Below, piece by piece: positions 8,194 to 16,766 of a stretch of 60,482 bases of DNA (position 1 is the first letter of the stretch; each line of letters begins with the position of its first letter). The DNA is taken from contig NZ_JAAXLS010000040.1 of NCBI RefSeq assembly GCF_012328925.1, positions 1 through 60,482 of the forward strand, given 5' to 3'. Below the pieces are notes generated by a model. It did no database searches. It was given only the letters and a program-made list of their open reading frames with translations, and was not told where the DNA came from. The translations under genes and the position numbers were made by a program. Source of the stretch: Amycolatopsis acididurans (GTDB lineage Bacteria > Actinomycetota > Actinomycetes > Mycobacteriales > Pseudonocardiaceae).

Positions 8194-11100
8194 ATGATGA
8201 GCGTGAGCCTGGAAAAGCGGGCGGGATCGGCCCCGTTCTCGCTCGACCACCGGTATCTCTCCGAAGAAGGGCAGGTCTACCTGACCGGGCTGCAGGCGCT
8301 GGTGCGCATGCTGCTCGACCGGTCCCGGCACGACGAGCGGAACGGCCACCGCGGCTCTCTCTACGTCACCGGCTACGAGGGTTCGCCACTGGCCGGTTAC
8401 GACCTGGAAATCGCACGCCGGAGCGATTTGCTCGCACCGCACCGGGTCGTGCACGCGCCCGCCCTGAACGAAGAGCTCGCGGCGACCGCGCTCGGTGGCA
8501 CCCAACTGGCCGGTGAGGTCTCGAAGCTGAGTACTGACGGAGTCACCGGGTTCTGGTACGGCAAGGCGCCCGGCCTGGACCGGGCGACCGATGCGATCCG
8601 GCACGCGGCGATGATGGGCACTTCGCCGAAGGGTGGTGTGGTCGCGCTGGTCGGTGACGATCCGAGCGCGAAGTCCTCCAGCGTGCCGTGCTCGTCGGAG
8701 GCCGCGTTCGCCGACCTGCAGCTGCCCACGTTTTCCCCGGCGGATTCGCACGACGTTCTCGAACACGGGATGCACGCGGTGGAACTGTCCCGGGCGAGCG
8801 GGTTGTGGACGGCGATCAAGGTGGCGACGAACGTCGCCGACGGGGCGTCGACCGCCACGGTGCGTCCACTGTGGACCCCTCCGGACCTGGACGGTCTTCC
8901 GGACGGGTTGCGTGCGTACACGCACGTCCCGCACGCGCGGCTGCTCGGCAAGGACCTGGCCGGACTGGAGCGGAGTTTCCAGCGAGTCCGGTTGCCCATC
9001 GCGCTGGAGTATCTGCGCCGCAGCGGGGTCAACCGGATTCTCGGGGCCATCGGCCCGGCCCGGATCGGCATCGTCGCGGCGGGCAAGACCTACCTGGATG
9101 TGCGCCAGGCGCTCGATTCGCTCGGCCTCGGCGGGAGCGCGGCCACGCGGCTGGGCATCCGGCTGCTCAAGCTCGGCGCGATCGTGCCCGTGGACCCGTC
9201 GATCGTGCGGGAGTTCGCCCGCGGGCTCGACGAGATCATCGTGGTGGAGGACAAGCGCGGGTTCCTGGAGATCGCCGTCCGGGACATCCTCTACGGCGCC
9301 CCGGACACGCCGCCGGTGTCCGGTAAGCGGGACCCGCGTGGAGCGCGGCTGTTCAGCGATGTCGGCGAACTCGACCCGGATCTCGTCGCGACGGGCCTGG
9401 CCGCGCGGTTGCACGAGCACGGCGGCTTCGGTGACCTGCCCACGTGGGCGCAGCGGCGTCCCCGTGAACGGATCACGCTGCCGCTGGCCGTTCGGTCGCC
9501 GTACTTCTGTTCCGGCTGCCCGCACAACTCCTCGACCAAGCCACCGGAAGGCGCGTTGGTCGGTGGCGGAATCGGCTGCCACGCGATGGTCCTGATGATG
9601 CCCGAGGAGCAGGTCGGCACGGTGACCGGGCTGAGCCAGATGGGCGGCGAAGGTGCCCAGTGGATCGGGATGGCGCCTTTTGTCGAGGACCGCCACTTCC
9701 TGCAGAACCTGGGCGACGGCACATTCGCGCATTCGGGCAGTCTCGCCATCCGCGCCGCGGTCGCGGCGGGTGTGCCGATCACGTTCAAGATCCTTTTCAA
9801 CGCGACGGTCGCGATGACCGGTGGGCAGGACGCCGTTGGCGGGCACGGTGGGCTCAGCAGGCTGGTCTCGACGGTGCTGGCGGAAGGAGCAAACAGGGTC
9901 GTGGTCACCACGGAACAGCCCGCCCACGTTCGGAAGATGTTGCGCCGCAACGATACTCGTCGGGTCGCGGTGCGGCACCGGGACGATCTGCTCGCCGTGC
10001 AGACTGAGCTCGCGCGCGAGCCGGGCGTCACGGTACTGGTGCACGACCAGGAATGTGCCGCGGAGAAGCGCCGCAAACGCAAGCGCGGGAGACTACCCAC
10101 GCCGGTCACCAAAGTGATGATCAACGAGCGGGTCTGCGAAGGGTGTGGCGACTGCGGGCAGAAGTCCAACTGCCTGTCCGTCCGCCCGGTCGACACCGGC
10201 TACGGCCGCAAGACCCGCATCCACCAGTCCTCCTGCAATCTCGACTACTCCTGCCTGGACGGCGACTGCCCCTCGTTCCTGACCGTCACCCCAGGGCGCG
10301 ACAAGCGAGGGCGGCGAGAAGCGCCTGCCGTCGGGGAGCTTCCCGATCCCGTCGTCACGGTTCCGGTGGACGACTACAGCCTGCGCATCACCGGTGTCGG
10401 TGGCACCGGTGTCGTCACCGTCGCGCAGGTGCTCGCCACAGCAGCCGCGATCGAAGGCCGGCACGTGCGTGCACTGGACCAGACCGGCTTGGCGCAGAAG
10501 GGCGGCGCCGTCGTTTCCGACGTCAAGATCAGCACCACGCCGTCCACCCGGGCGGCGAAACTCGCCGGCGGCGAATGCGACCTCTACCTCGGCTGTGACT
10601 CCCTGGTCGCCACCGACCCCGCTCAGCTGATGGTGACCGACCCGGACCGGACCATCGCCATCGTCTCCACCGCCGAGGTGCCCACCGGCCGGATGGTCGT
10701 CGATCCCGCCGAGTCCTTCCCCGCGCCGGCGCGGATCCGGTCCACTGTGGACGACCGAGTCGCGGTCGCACGTTACCTGGCTGCGGACGAGGTGTCGGCG
10801 GAGCTGTTCGGAGATGAGCAGTTCGCCAACATGCTGCTGGTGGGCGCCGCCTTTCAGGCCGGCGCGATTCCGCTCCCGGCTTCGGCCATCGAGGAGGCGA
10901 TCCGGCGCAACGGCGCCCGCGTCGAAGCCAACGTGCAGGCCTTCCGGCACGGCCGCCTCCTCGTCGCACGTCCAGAGACTGCGCCCGAGCCCGAACCGGT
11001 GAACCTGGACAGACTGGTGGCGGACCGCGCGCGGGAACTGATCGCGTATCAGAATGAGCGCTACGCCAACGCCTTCACCGGATTCGTCGGACGTGTGCGC

Positions 11101-11625
11101 GTTCGCGAGGCCGAAGCCGTGCCGGGCAGTACCGCGCTGACCGAGGCGGTCGCGCGCAACCTGTTCAAACTCATGGCGTACAAGGACGAATACGAGGTCG
11201 CCCGCCTTTCCCTCGACCCCGCGCTCGCGGAATCGGTGCGTGAGCAATGGGGTGATGGGGCGAAGGTGCGATACCGGCTGCACCCGCCAGTGCTGCGCGC
11301 GCTCGGGATGAACCGGAAAATCGCACTGGGACCGTGGTTCCGTCCCGTGTTCCGGGTCCTGCGCGGAATGCGGAAGCTGCGTGGCACCCCGTTCGATCCC
11401 TTCGGCCACGCGCACGTCCGCGAAGTCGAGCGGGCACTGGTGGGGGAGTACCGCGACGCGGTGGAAAGCGCCGTGGTCCTACTCGACACGAAGACGTTGC
11501 CGATTGTCCTGGAGATGGCGGAACTGCCCGACATGGTGCGGGGCTACGAAGAGATCAAACTGGCGTCCGTCGAACGGTACCGGGCGCGGCTCACCGCTTT
11601 GCGCCATGAGCTGTCCTCGGAGTGA
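8194..11625 (+). CDS. Indolepyruvate:ferredoxin oxidoreductase, fused alpha-beta form
   Basis: A 1143-residue enzyme that would oxidatively decarboxylate arylpyruvates to arylacetyl-CoA using thiamine diphosphate and ferredoxin. In order: an N-terminal pyrimidine-binding region (about 20-420, with VTGYEGSPLAGYDLEI), a thiamine-diphosphate domain (about 430-600, opening PYFCSGCPHNSSTKPPEGAL), a ferredoxin-like segment with a Cys cluster near residue 648 (VCEGCGDCGQKSNC), then the gamma-type catalytic domain from about 730 (ITGVGGTGVVTVAQVL, DQTGLAQKGGAVVSDVKIS). Length and order match the single-chain forms of aerobic bacteria. ATG 8194 has GGAAGGGA upstream; ATG 8197 is equally possible. The Lrp gene just upstream is the likely regulator, and catabolism of aromatic amino acids via their 2-oxo acids is the likely role. 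Confidence 0.9.
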   Translation: MMSVSLEKRAGSAPFSLDHRYLSEEGQVYLTGLQALVRMLLDRSRHDERNGHRGSLYVTGYEGSPLAGYDLEIARRSDLLAPHRVVHAPALNEELAATALGGTQLAGEVSKLSTDGVTGFWYGKAPGLDRATDAIRHAAMMGTSPKGGVVALVGDDPSAKSSSVPCSSEAAFADLQLPTFSPADSHDVLEHGMHAVELSRASGLWTAIKVATNVADGASTATVRPLWTPPDLDGLPDGLRAYTHVPHARLLGKDLAGLERSFQRVRLPIALEYLRRSGVNRILGAIGPARIGIVAAGKTYLDVRQALDSLGLGGSAATRLGIRLLKLGAIVPVDPSIVREFARGLDEIIVVEDKRGFLEIAVRDILYGAPDTPPVSGKRDPRGARLFSDVGELDPDLVATGLAARLHEHGGFGDLPTWAQRRPRERITLPLAVRSPYFCSGCPHNSSTKPPEGALVGGGIGCHAMVLMMPEEQVGTVTGLSQMGGEGAQWIGMAPFVEDRHFLQNLGDGTFAHSGSLAIRAAVAAGVPITFKILFNATVAMTGGQDAVGGHGGLSRLVSTVLAEGANRVVVTTEQPAHVRKMLRRNDTRRVAVRHRDDLLAVQTELAREPGVTVLVHDQECAAEKRRKRKRGRLPTPVTKVMINERVCEGCGDCGQKSNCLSVRPVDTGYGRKTRIHQSSCNLDYSCLDGDCPSFLTVTPGRDKRGRREAPAVGELPDPVVTVPVDDYSLRITGVGGTGVVTVAQVLATAAAIEGRHVRALDQTGLAQKGGAVVSDVKISTTPSTRAAKLAGGECDLYLGCDSLVATDPAQLMVTDPDRTIAIVSTAEVPTGRMVVDPAESFPAPARIRSTVDDRVAVARYLAADEVSAELFGDEQFANMLLVGAAFQAGAIPLPASAIEEAIRRNGARVEANVQAFRHGRLLVARPETAPEPEPVNLDRLVADRARELIAYQNERYANAFTGFVGRVRVREAEAVPGSTALTEAVARNLFKLMAYKDEYEVARLSLDPALAESVREQWGDGAKVRYRLHPPVLRALGMNRKIALGPWFRPVFRVLRGMRKLRGTPFDPFGHAHVREVERALVGEYRDAVESAVVLLDTKTLPIVLEMAELPDMVRGYEEIKLASVERYRARLTALRHELSSE

Positions 11626-11667
11626 GCACGCGACCAACCGGACAACGAACACAAGCCAGAACCTGAT

Positions 11668-11689
11668 CAACTGGGCCAGTTGTACAACT
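11668..11689. promoter_or_regulatory. Overlapping perfect palindromes upstream of the second MFS gene
   Basis: CAACTGGGCCAGTTG (7-bp arms, 11668-11682) overlaps AGTTGTACAACT (fully symmetric, 11678-11689). They lie about 125 bases before the transporter start and just after the oxidoreductase stop, in a stretch richer in A/T than its surroundings. The arrangement looks like an operator pair. The binding protein is unknown. Confidence 0.45.
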
Positions 11690-11814
11690 TTCGAAGCGTT
11701 TGTTGACCGTGTGACCCGAACTACTTAATTTCTCTGTAAGACCGGCAGGCGCGCCAGCCATGCCCACCACCGCGCCGACGTTCCGGCGCCAGTTGCCTCA
11801 AGGAGGAGGACACT

Positions 11815-13272
11815 GTGGAATCGCAAGGTCCCGCACACCCCGGGGTCGGCGAGATCGCCGGCCGGCTGGACCGGCTCCCGGTCTCGCGATGGCATTGGAA
11901 ACTGACCCTCCTCGTCGGCGCCGCCGCGTTCTTCGACCTCTACGAGGTCTTCATGGGCGGCGTCCTCGGTGGTGTTCTCGGCGAGCAATGGGATCTCGCG
12001 CGGAACGTGAAGGCCACGCTGATCGCCGCCCCCTTCGTCGGCATGATCATCGGCGCGATCTTCCTCGGCATGGCCTCCGACCGAGTCGGCCGCCGCCGCA
12101 TGTTCATGGTCAATCTCGGGATTTACTCGCTGCTGTCGCTGGCCGCCGCGTTCTCCCCGGATGTCGGCGTGCTGATCACGATCCGGTTCCTGTGCGGTGT
12201 GTTCATGGGCGCCGAGCTGATCCTCATCGACACCTACCTCAGCGAGTTCATGCCGCGGGTCGCACGCGGCCGCATGATCGCCGTCGCCTACGTGATCGGC
12301 TTCTGCGGCAGCCCGGTCGTCGCCCTGCTGGGCGGGTTCTTCGTCGCGCGGTCCCACTTCCTGTGGGAGGGATGGCGCTGGCTCCTGGTCATCGGCGGAC
12401 TCGGTGCGATGGTCGTGTTCGTCCTGCGCCGCGCCATGCCCGAGTCCGCGCGCTGGCTGGTCGAACACGGGCGTGCCGACGAGGCGGACAAGGTCGTCGC
12501 AGCAGTCGAAGAAACCGTCCGCGCCCAGCGGGGACCCCTGCCCGCCGTGGAAATCCCTCCGCAACGGCCGGTACGCCGGGTCGCCTTGGCCGACATGTTC
12601 CGCCCGCCGTACCGCAACCGCACGATCATGCTGTGGCTGTTCCAGCTCCTGCAGACCGTCGGCCAGTACGGGTTCTCCTCGCTCGTGCCGGTGGTGCTGC
12701 TCGCCAAGGGCTACGACATCGTCGACTCGCTGGGCTACACCGCCATGACGTTCATCGGCGCCCCGGTCGGCGCGGCCATCGCCGTTCCGCTGGTGGAACG
12801 GTTCGAGCGCAAGTACCTGATCATCGGCTCCGGACTCGTCACCGCGATCGCCGGGCTCTTCTTCGGCACCGCGACCTCGCCGGTGCTGATCGTCGCGATG
12901 GGACTGATCATCACCATGGCGAACAACGTGCTCAGCGGGGCGTACCACATCTACCAGACGGAGCTGTACCCCACGCAGGTCCGCAGCACTGCCATCGGCA
13001 TCGCGTACTCGCTCTCCCGGCTCTCCGCGGCGATCCTGCCCTTCGCCGGCCTCGCACTGCTCGCCAGCTTCGGCCCGATCGGCGTGTTCGTCGGTTCTGC
13101 CGCGCTGCTCGTGCTGATGTGCGTCGTCGTCGGCACGCTGGGGCCGCGCAGCAACGGTCGCAGCCTGGAAGCGGTGGCGGGCGCTGGCGAGCAGACGCGG
13201 CAGGGGGAGCCAGGGGCCGTCGGTGTGGCCGACCAGCAGGGCGCGGCTGCGCGTGCCGAACTGGGTGAGTAG
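11815..13272 (+). CDS. MFS transporter, sugar/metabolite:H+ symporter-like
   Basis: Twelve-helix transporter of 485 residues. The A-motif loop is DRVGRRRMF after helix 2; PESARWLVEHGR precedes the central loop, as in sugar and aromatic-acid porters; ERFEKYL-type basic loops recur in the second half. GTG 11815 follows an excellent AAGGAGGAGGA site. The last 45 residues are a hydrophilic cytoplasmic tail. It lies 189 bases downstream of the indolepyruvate oxidoreductase and could import a substrate of that pathway, although the palindromes between them suggest a separate promoter. Substrate not inferable. Confidence 0.85.
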   Translation: MESQGPAHPGVGEIAGRLDRLPVSRWHWKLTLLVGAAAFFDLYEVFMGGVLGGVLGEQWDLARNVKATLIAAPFVGMIIGAIFLGMASDRVGRRRMFMVNLGIYSLLSLAAAFSPDVGVLITIRFLCGVFMGAELILIDTYLSEFMPRVARGRMIAVAYVIGFCGSPVVALLGGFFVARSHFLWEGWRWLLVIGGLGAMVVFVLRRAMPESARWLVEHGRADEADKVVAAVEETVRAQRGPLPAVEIPPQRPVRRVALADMFRPPYRNRTIMLWLFQLLQTVGQYGFSSLVPVVLLAKGYDIVDSLGYTAMTFIGAPVGAAIAVPLVERFERKYLIIGSGLVTAIAGLFFGTATSPVLIVAMGLIITMANNVLSGAYHIYQTELYPTQVRSTAIGIAYSLSRLSAAILPFAGLALLASFGPIGVFVGSAALLVLMCVVVGTLGPRSNGRSLEAVAGAGEQTRQGEPGAVGVADQQGAAARAELGE

Positions 13273-13289
13273 TTCCGATGAGAGCGAAA

Positions 13290-13320
13290 CGGTGGAGCGC
13301 GCGTTTTGCGTGCTCCACCG
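13290..13320 (+). terminator. Hairpin terminator after the MFS gene
   Basis: CGGTGGAGC (13290-13298) pairs with GCTCCACCG (13312-13320), with extra G/C pairing around a TTTT loop. It begins 17 bases after the MFS stop. It lacks a long T tail, as is usual for actinobacterial terminators. Confidence 0.6.
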
Positions 13321-13471
13321 CGCGGGGATCAATTCGCGCGAGGGCTGTTCGGTGACATCGCTGGGCGACAGGGCGATGCGGAATTTGGCGTAGACGCCGA
13401 CTTCGCCGTTTTTTCGCGGTCGGTGCTGCGGTCGTTGAACGCGGAGGCCGGTGCATTCCCCCGGCTACCAA

Positions 13472-13502
13472 GACCGCGGCTCGGCCCATCCGAGCCGCGG
13501 TC
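13472..13502. terminator. Perfect 13-bp hairpin
   Basis: GACCGCGGCTCGG pairs perfectly with CCGAGCCGCGGTC across a 5-base loop (CCCAT). It may be a bidirectional terminator in the gene-poor gap between the MFS gene and the leftward relics. Confidence 0.6.
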
Positions 13503-13565
13503 GTGTCCGCTCGGCTGGTCAGGCGGGAGGCCGGCGCGGTTTGCCACGACGTGCCGGTAGGCGGT

Positions 13566-13742
13566 TCAGGCAGTCTCGGCGGAGAACCATTGCAGCAGAG
13601 TAGGTTGTCCCAACGGGGTGCCTCTGTCGATCCGGTGGGTGAGCGCGGGCAGGGAAAGCAGGTTCTCGCCGCCGAGGTCGAGCAGCGAAGCCTTCCTTAC
13701 GGTGAGATCGCGGCGTACGAAGTCGGTGCAGCGCGGGGTCTA
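13566..13742 (-). pseudogene. Unidentified protein, C-terminal tail remnant
   Basis: After a TAG near 13743, a frame of about 57 residues reads CTDFVRRDLTVRKASLLDLG, then GENLLSLPALTHRIDRGTPL, and ends LLQWFSAETA with TGA at 13566-13568. It has protein-like composition and codon use, but no start codon or ribosome site, so it looks like the tail of a truncated gene. I do not recognise the family. It may simply be an open frame by chance. Confidence 0.3.
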
Positions 13743-13747
13743 TCTCA

Positions 13748-13956
13748 CTCGTTTGACAGCGTGTGAGGCCGCTCTGACGTGCGGGCGTAGTGAACGGACA
13801 AAATTGGTGTTGGGCTGGGCTGGGTGATGCCGAGGGGCCGTGGTGCCGAACGAGCCCGTTTGACAGCCTGGCGCGGGGATCGTGGGGTTGTGGGGCCTTG
13901 CCCCGGAATGTTGGACACGGGGTTATGCGGCTTCGGGAAGGGGTCTGTCAAACGAG
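13748..13956. repeat. 12-bp inverted repeat with a third partial copy
   Basis: CTCGTTTGACAG at 13748-13759 is the exact reverse complement of CTGTCAAACGAG at 13945-13956. A third copy, CGTTTGACAG, lies at 13857-13866 in the first orientation. The right-hand copy sits 30 bases beyond the ISL3 transposase relic, so these may be terminal repeats of a lost IS or a small non-autonomous element of about 209 bases. Confidence 0.45.
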
Positions 13957-13985
13957 CGGCTCTGTCGCTGATCTTGTGATGTTTC

Positions 13986-14297
13986 TTAGTTGGTAAGGAG
14001 AACGCGTTTGCGGTAGGAGGTCGAGTCCGGCTCGGCCGTACATTTGCCGTTTGGTCATTTTGATGCGGTTGACATGCCCTTCGGTGGGGCCGTTGCTGTA
14101 GGGCTGGGTGAGTCCGGCGATCACGGCTGCCTTGTCTTTGTCCAGCCCGCGGGTGAATGAGTGCACGTAGGGCAAATCAAAGCTCCGCACTGCCGTGATC
14201 CACTCCGCGAGAGCCCCTGCGTCCTCGTCTGCACCGTCGATGACCAGGCGCGACAGCCCCGAGAACACCAGCGTCAGACGTCGATCAGCATTGGACT
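13986..14297 (-). pseudogene. ISL3-family transposase, C-terminal remnant with frameshift
   Basis: The frame reads DGADEDAGALAEWITAVRSF, SFTRGLDKDKAAVIAGLTQP, then YSNGPTEGHVNRIKMTKRQM and YGRAGLDLL; NGP.EG.VNR.K..KRQMYGRA is the ISL3 transposase signature, including the last catalytic-domain Glu. A single extra C at about 14018 shifts the frame; without it the tail would read RKRVLLTN followed by TAA at 13986-13988, the normal ISL3 ending. Upstream the frame meets TGA near 14300, so the N-terminal three quarters are missing. Non-functional relic. Confidence 0.75.
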
Positions 14298-14415
14298 GGC
14301 CTCACACTGGCACGAGGCGCCGCATGCGACAGGCACCGACAGGCACCGACACGCACCGTCACCACCGGATTCGGGCCAGAGCCCCAAGATCGGTGTTGCG
14401 GCTACTCCGCCGGTG

Positions 14416-15066
14416 TCAGGTGGTGCTGTCGGGGAAGGCGATCACGGAGAGGAAGCGGATCGGCACGTCGATCAGTTCGACCGGGCCGTGGGCGCCTTCG
14501 CCGTCGAGGGTGAGACTGTCGCCTGGCCTGAGGCGATACACCTTGCGGCCGTGCCCATAGTCCATGGCGCCCTCGAGGATGTAGATGAACTCGGTCCCGG
14601 GATGCTGGAACAAGGGATAGGTCTCGCTTTTCGCGGTCAGCGTCACCAGGAGGCATTCGAGCCGTTTGTGTTCGTCGCGGAGGGCGCCGAGCAGTTTGTA
14701 CTCGTGGCCGACCTGGGTGCCGTTGCGCACGATCGGCGTGCCGCGTCCGGCTTTCACGTACGAGGCAGGCCGTTCGGCGTCGGCGCCACGGAACAGCGAG
14801 GTGACCGGAACGTCGAGTCCTTTGGCGAGTAGCGCGAGAGTGCTGAGGCTGCAGGAGGTCTGCGCGTTTTCGATCTTGGAGAGCATCGCCTTGGAGATAC
14901 CGATCTCGGCTGCCATGTCGGCGATGGAGACCCCATGCTGGCGTCGGAGTTCCCGGACGTTTCGCGCGATCGCCGCCTCGAGTTCGAGGGTCTCGATCGG
15001 TTCGTCCGGGCTACGGTCCCTGGCCGTGCCGATGTTGCGCAGCAACTCCTTGGCGTCCTCTACCAT
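14416..15066 (-). CDS. XRE-family regulator with cupin sensor domain
   Basis: Regulator of 216 residues: Cro/C1-type helix-turn-helix at about residues 30-90 (VRELRRQHGVSIADMAAEIG, ISKAMLSKIENAQTSCSLST) and a C-terminal cupin barrel at about 135-210 (HPGTEFIYILEGAMDY, RLRPGDSLTLDGEGAHGPVE). Such proteins often govern amine, polyamine or amino-acid catabolism. It lies 41 bases downstream of the M20 hydrolase at the end of the glnT-glx operon, with a TGTTGTCCACTG string at 15085-15096 that also occurs before glnT, so it probably controls that operon and itself. The effector is unknown. Confidence 0.88.
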   Translation of the reverse strand: MVEDAKELLRNIGTARDRSPDEPIETLELEAAIARNVRELRRQHGVSIADMAAEIGISKAMLSKIENAQTSCSLSTLALLAKGLDVPVTSLFRGADAERPASYVKAGRGTPIVRNGTQVGHEYKLLGALRDEHKRLECLLVTLTAKSETYPLFQHPGTEFIYILEGAMDYGHGRKVYRLRPGDSLTLDGEGAHGPVELIDVPIRFLSVIAFPDSTT

Positions 15067-15106
15067 GAGTACACCCTAACGGCCTGTTGTCCACTGCCAG
15101 TGACCG

Positions 15107-16324
15107 TCACCGGGTGATGAGGAATTCGAGGCTGTCCGCGAGCGCTGTCGCACCGGCTTCGGCGTCGGGGTCCTCGACATGCTCGCTGGGCGCGTGCGAC
15201 ACGCCCGTCGGGTTGCGCACGAAAAGCATCGCGGTGCGGACGTGATTCTTGAGCACGCCGGCGTCGTGTCCCGCGCCGGTGCCGAGCACGGGGGCACCAC
15301 CCAGCACCTTCACGAGGTCGTCGCGAAGCCGGGCGTCGAAGTCGACGGTGGGGCTGTAGGACTCCTCAACGACCGACACCTCGCAGCCCTCCTCGGCCGC
15401 CAAGGCTGCCGCGGCCTGCCGGATCTGTTCGACGACGGCGTGCACGACCACATCGTCGGGATGGCGGACGTCCACCCACAGGTCCACACGCGAGGCGATG
15501 ACGTTGGTGCCTCCCGGTGTGGGCTCCAGGCGGCCGACGGTCGCGCGGGCTTCCGGTGTCTCGCGGGCGAGCGCTTGGATCGCGACCAGGAGCTTTCCGG
15601 CGGCCACCATCGGATCGCGGCGGTCGGTCATGAGGGTGGCGCCCGCGTGGTTTCCTTCGCCGCGGAGGGTGATCCGCCACCGGCCGTGGCCGAGGATGGA
15701 GGAGGCGACCGCGACCGGTTCGCCGAGTTCGATGAGCCCGCGTCCCTGTTCGACGTGGAGTTCAACGAAAGCGCCGATCCTGGCCAGGGATTCGGGGTCG
15801 GCACCGACGTGGGCCGGATCGAGCCCGGCCGCCGCGCACGCCTCGGCGAAGGTCGTCCCGTCGCCGTCCTTCAGCGCGAGGGCCCGCTCCGGGTTGACCA
15901 CCCCGGTCAGCAGCTGGGAGCCGAGGCAGGCGAGACCGAACCGCGAGCCTTCCTCCTCCGGGAACACCGCGATGGCACGCGAACGCCTCGAAACCCCGCG
16001 CGTGGTGAGTTCATCGAACGCGACCAACGCGGAGGCGATTCCGAGCGGCCCGTCGAATGCGCCCCCGCCCGGCACCGAATCGAGATGGCTGCCGGTGACT
16101 ACGGCGTCCGGGCCGGGGGTGCCGTCCCAGGCCCAGATGATGCCGTTGCGGTCGGTTTCCACGTCGAGGCCGCGTTTGGCCGCGTGACCCGTGAACCATT
16201 CGCGCAGCTCGTGCTCGGCGTCGGAGTAGACCGGGCGCGAATAGCCGCCGCGGTGCGGGTCGCTCCCGATGTCGGCGATCTCGGCGAGCAGGGCGGAGAC
16301 GGTGCCGGCTGGTTGGTCAGTCAT
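15107..16324 (-). CDS. M20-family Zn hydrolase (allantoate/N-carbamoyl-amino-acid amidohydrolase type)
   Basis: Binuclear metallo-amidohydrolase of 405 residues. Metal-site motifs visible are GSHLDSVPGGGAFDGPLG (His and bridging Asp, near residue 80) and FPEEEGSRFG (Glu pair, near 125); a lid dimerisation domain follows (about 205-325) and GAGHDAGVL carries a late ligand. The family cleaves ureido or amide groups, releasing ammonia and CO2 from allantoate, N-carbamoyl amino acids or related compounds. Its start overlaps the HutD-like stop by 8 bases, so it is part of the glnT-glx operon. Next to an amine oxidase and a glutamine-synthetase-like ligase, it may release an amino acid or methylated amine from an N-carbamoyl precursor; this is inference. 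Confidence 0.82.
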   Translation of the reverse strand: MTDQPAGTVSALLAEIADIGSDPHRGGYSRPVYSDAEHELREWFTGHAAKRGLDVETDRNGIIWAWDGTPGPDAVVTGSHLDSVPGGGAFDGPLGIASALVAFDELTTRGVSRRSRAIAVFPEEEGSRFGLACLGSQLLTGVVNPERALALKDGDGTTFAEACAAAGLDPAHVGADPESLARIGAFVELHVEQGRGLIELGEPVAVASSILGHGRWRITLRGEGNHAGATLMTDRRDPMVAAGKLLVAIQALARETPEARATVGRLEPTPGGTNVIASRVDLWVDVRHPDDVVVHAVVEQIRQAAAALAAEEGCEVSVVEESYSPTVDFDARLRDDLVKVLGGAPVLGTGAGHDAGVLKNHVRTAMLFVRNPTGVSHAPSEHVEDPDAEAGATALADSLEFLITR

Positions 16325-16766
16325 GGGCCACCTTGGTGAGCGGGGTGACGAGTATGTCGGCGGCGTTTTCGCCGAAGTCGACCGTCGTGACCGTTCCGTG
16401 CGTGACGGGTTGCCGTGGTGAGCGGAGCACGACTTGGGCGCGGAAGCTGCCGCGCCGGGTCATGACGTTGAGTGCTCTGGTCGGCCGGGCGGGAGAGACC
16501 GTCACCGGCGCCTCGCCAGCGAACCGGATCTGCTCGCCGGGACTGAGTTCGACTGGAGTGCCGTCGATCGTCAGCCGGAGTCGGCCCAGAGCCGTGAAAA
16601 GACGCTCCATGCCGGGGAAAGTGGCGAATGGCGCGTCGTGCACGAGCTCAGCGAGGCTGACGCGCCACAGGATGTGTCCCCTCGGATCGGACGTTGTCGC
16701 CAGCTCTCTGGTGCTGCCGGCGCCGTTGCGCCAGGGGACCGGTGTGACTCGGGCCGGGTCGAGCAT
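16317..16766 (-). CDS. hutD: HutD/Ves-family cupin protein
   Basis: Small beta-barrel protein of 149 residues with the family lead-in TPVPWRNGAGSTRELA and WRVSLAELVHDAPFATFPGM, then the cupin strands. HutD is found with histidine-utilisation genes, where it is thought to limit flux by binding formylglutamate; no hut genes are present here. It is about 40 residues shorter than many HutD proteins. Coupling is tight on both sides: ATG 16766 shares a base with the stop of the FAD oxidase, and its end overlaps the M20 start. A regulatory or chaperone-like role in amine catabolism is inferred. Confidence 0.78.
   Translation of the reverse strand: MLDPARVTPVPWRNGAGSTRELATTSDPRGHILWRVSLAELVHDAPFATFPGMERLFTALGRLRLTIDGTPVELSPGEQIRFAGEAPVTVSPARPTRALNVMTRRGSFRAQVVLRSPRQPVTHGTVTTVDFGENAADILVTPLTKVAHD

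Larger units (their letters stand above)
13321..13985. other. Gene-poor scar, no intact gene
   Basis: This 665-base stretch holds no credible intact gene. It contains a strong hairpin (13472-13502), an open reading-frame tail on the minus strand ending at 13566, three copies of a CGTTTGACAG-type repeat and, at its right end, an ISL3 transposase remnant. Codon bias in the short open frames is poor. Confidence 0.6.

Noticed and set aside
11725..13332. A 535-codon frame antisense to the second MFS gene
   Set aside because: Highly charged composition with no domain, and the strand opposite has a membrane protein with a strong ribosome site.
14327..14358. Tandem GACAGGCACC-type repeat, three units
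   Set aside because: Only three imperfect 10-bp units in a non-coding gap; no sign of a CRISPR or functional array.
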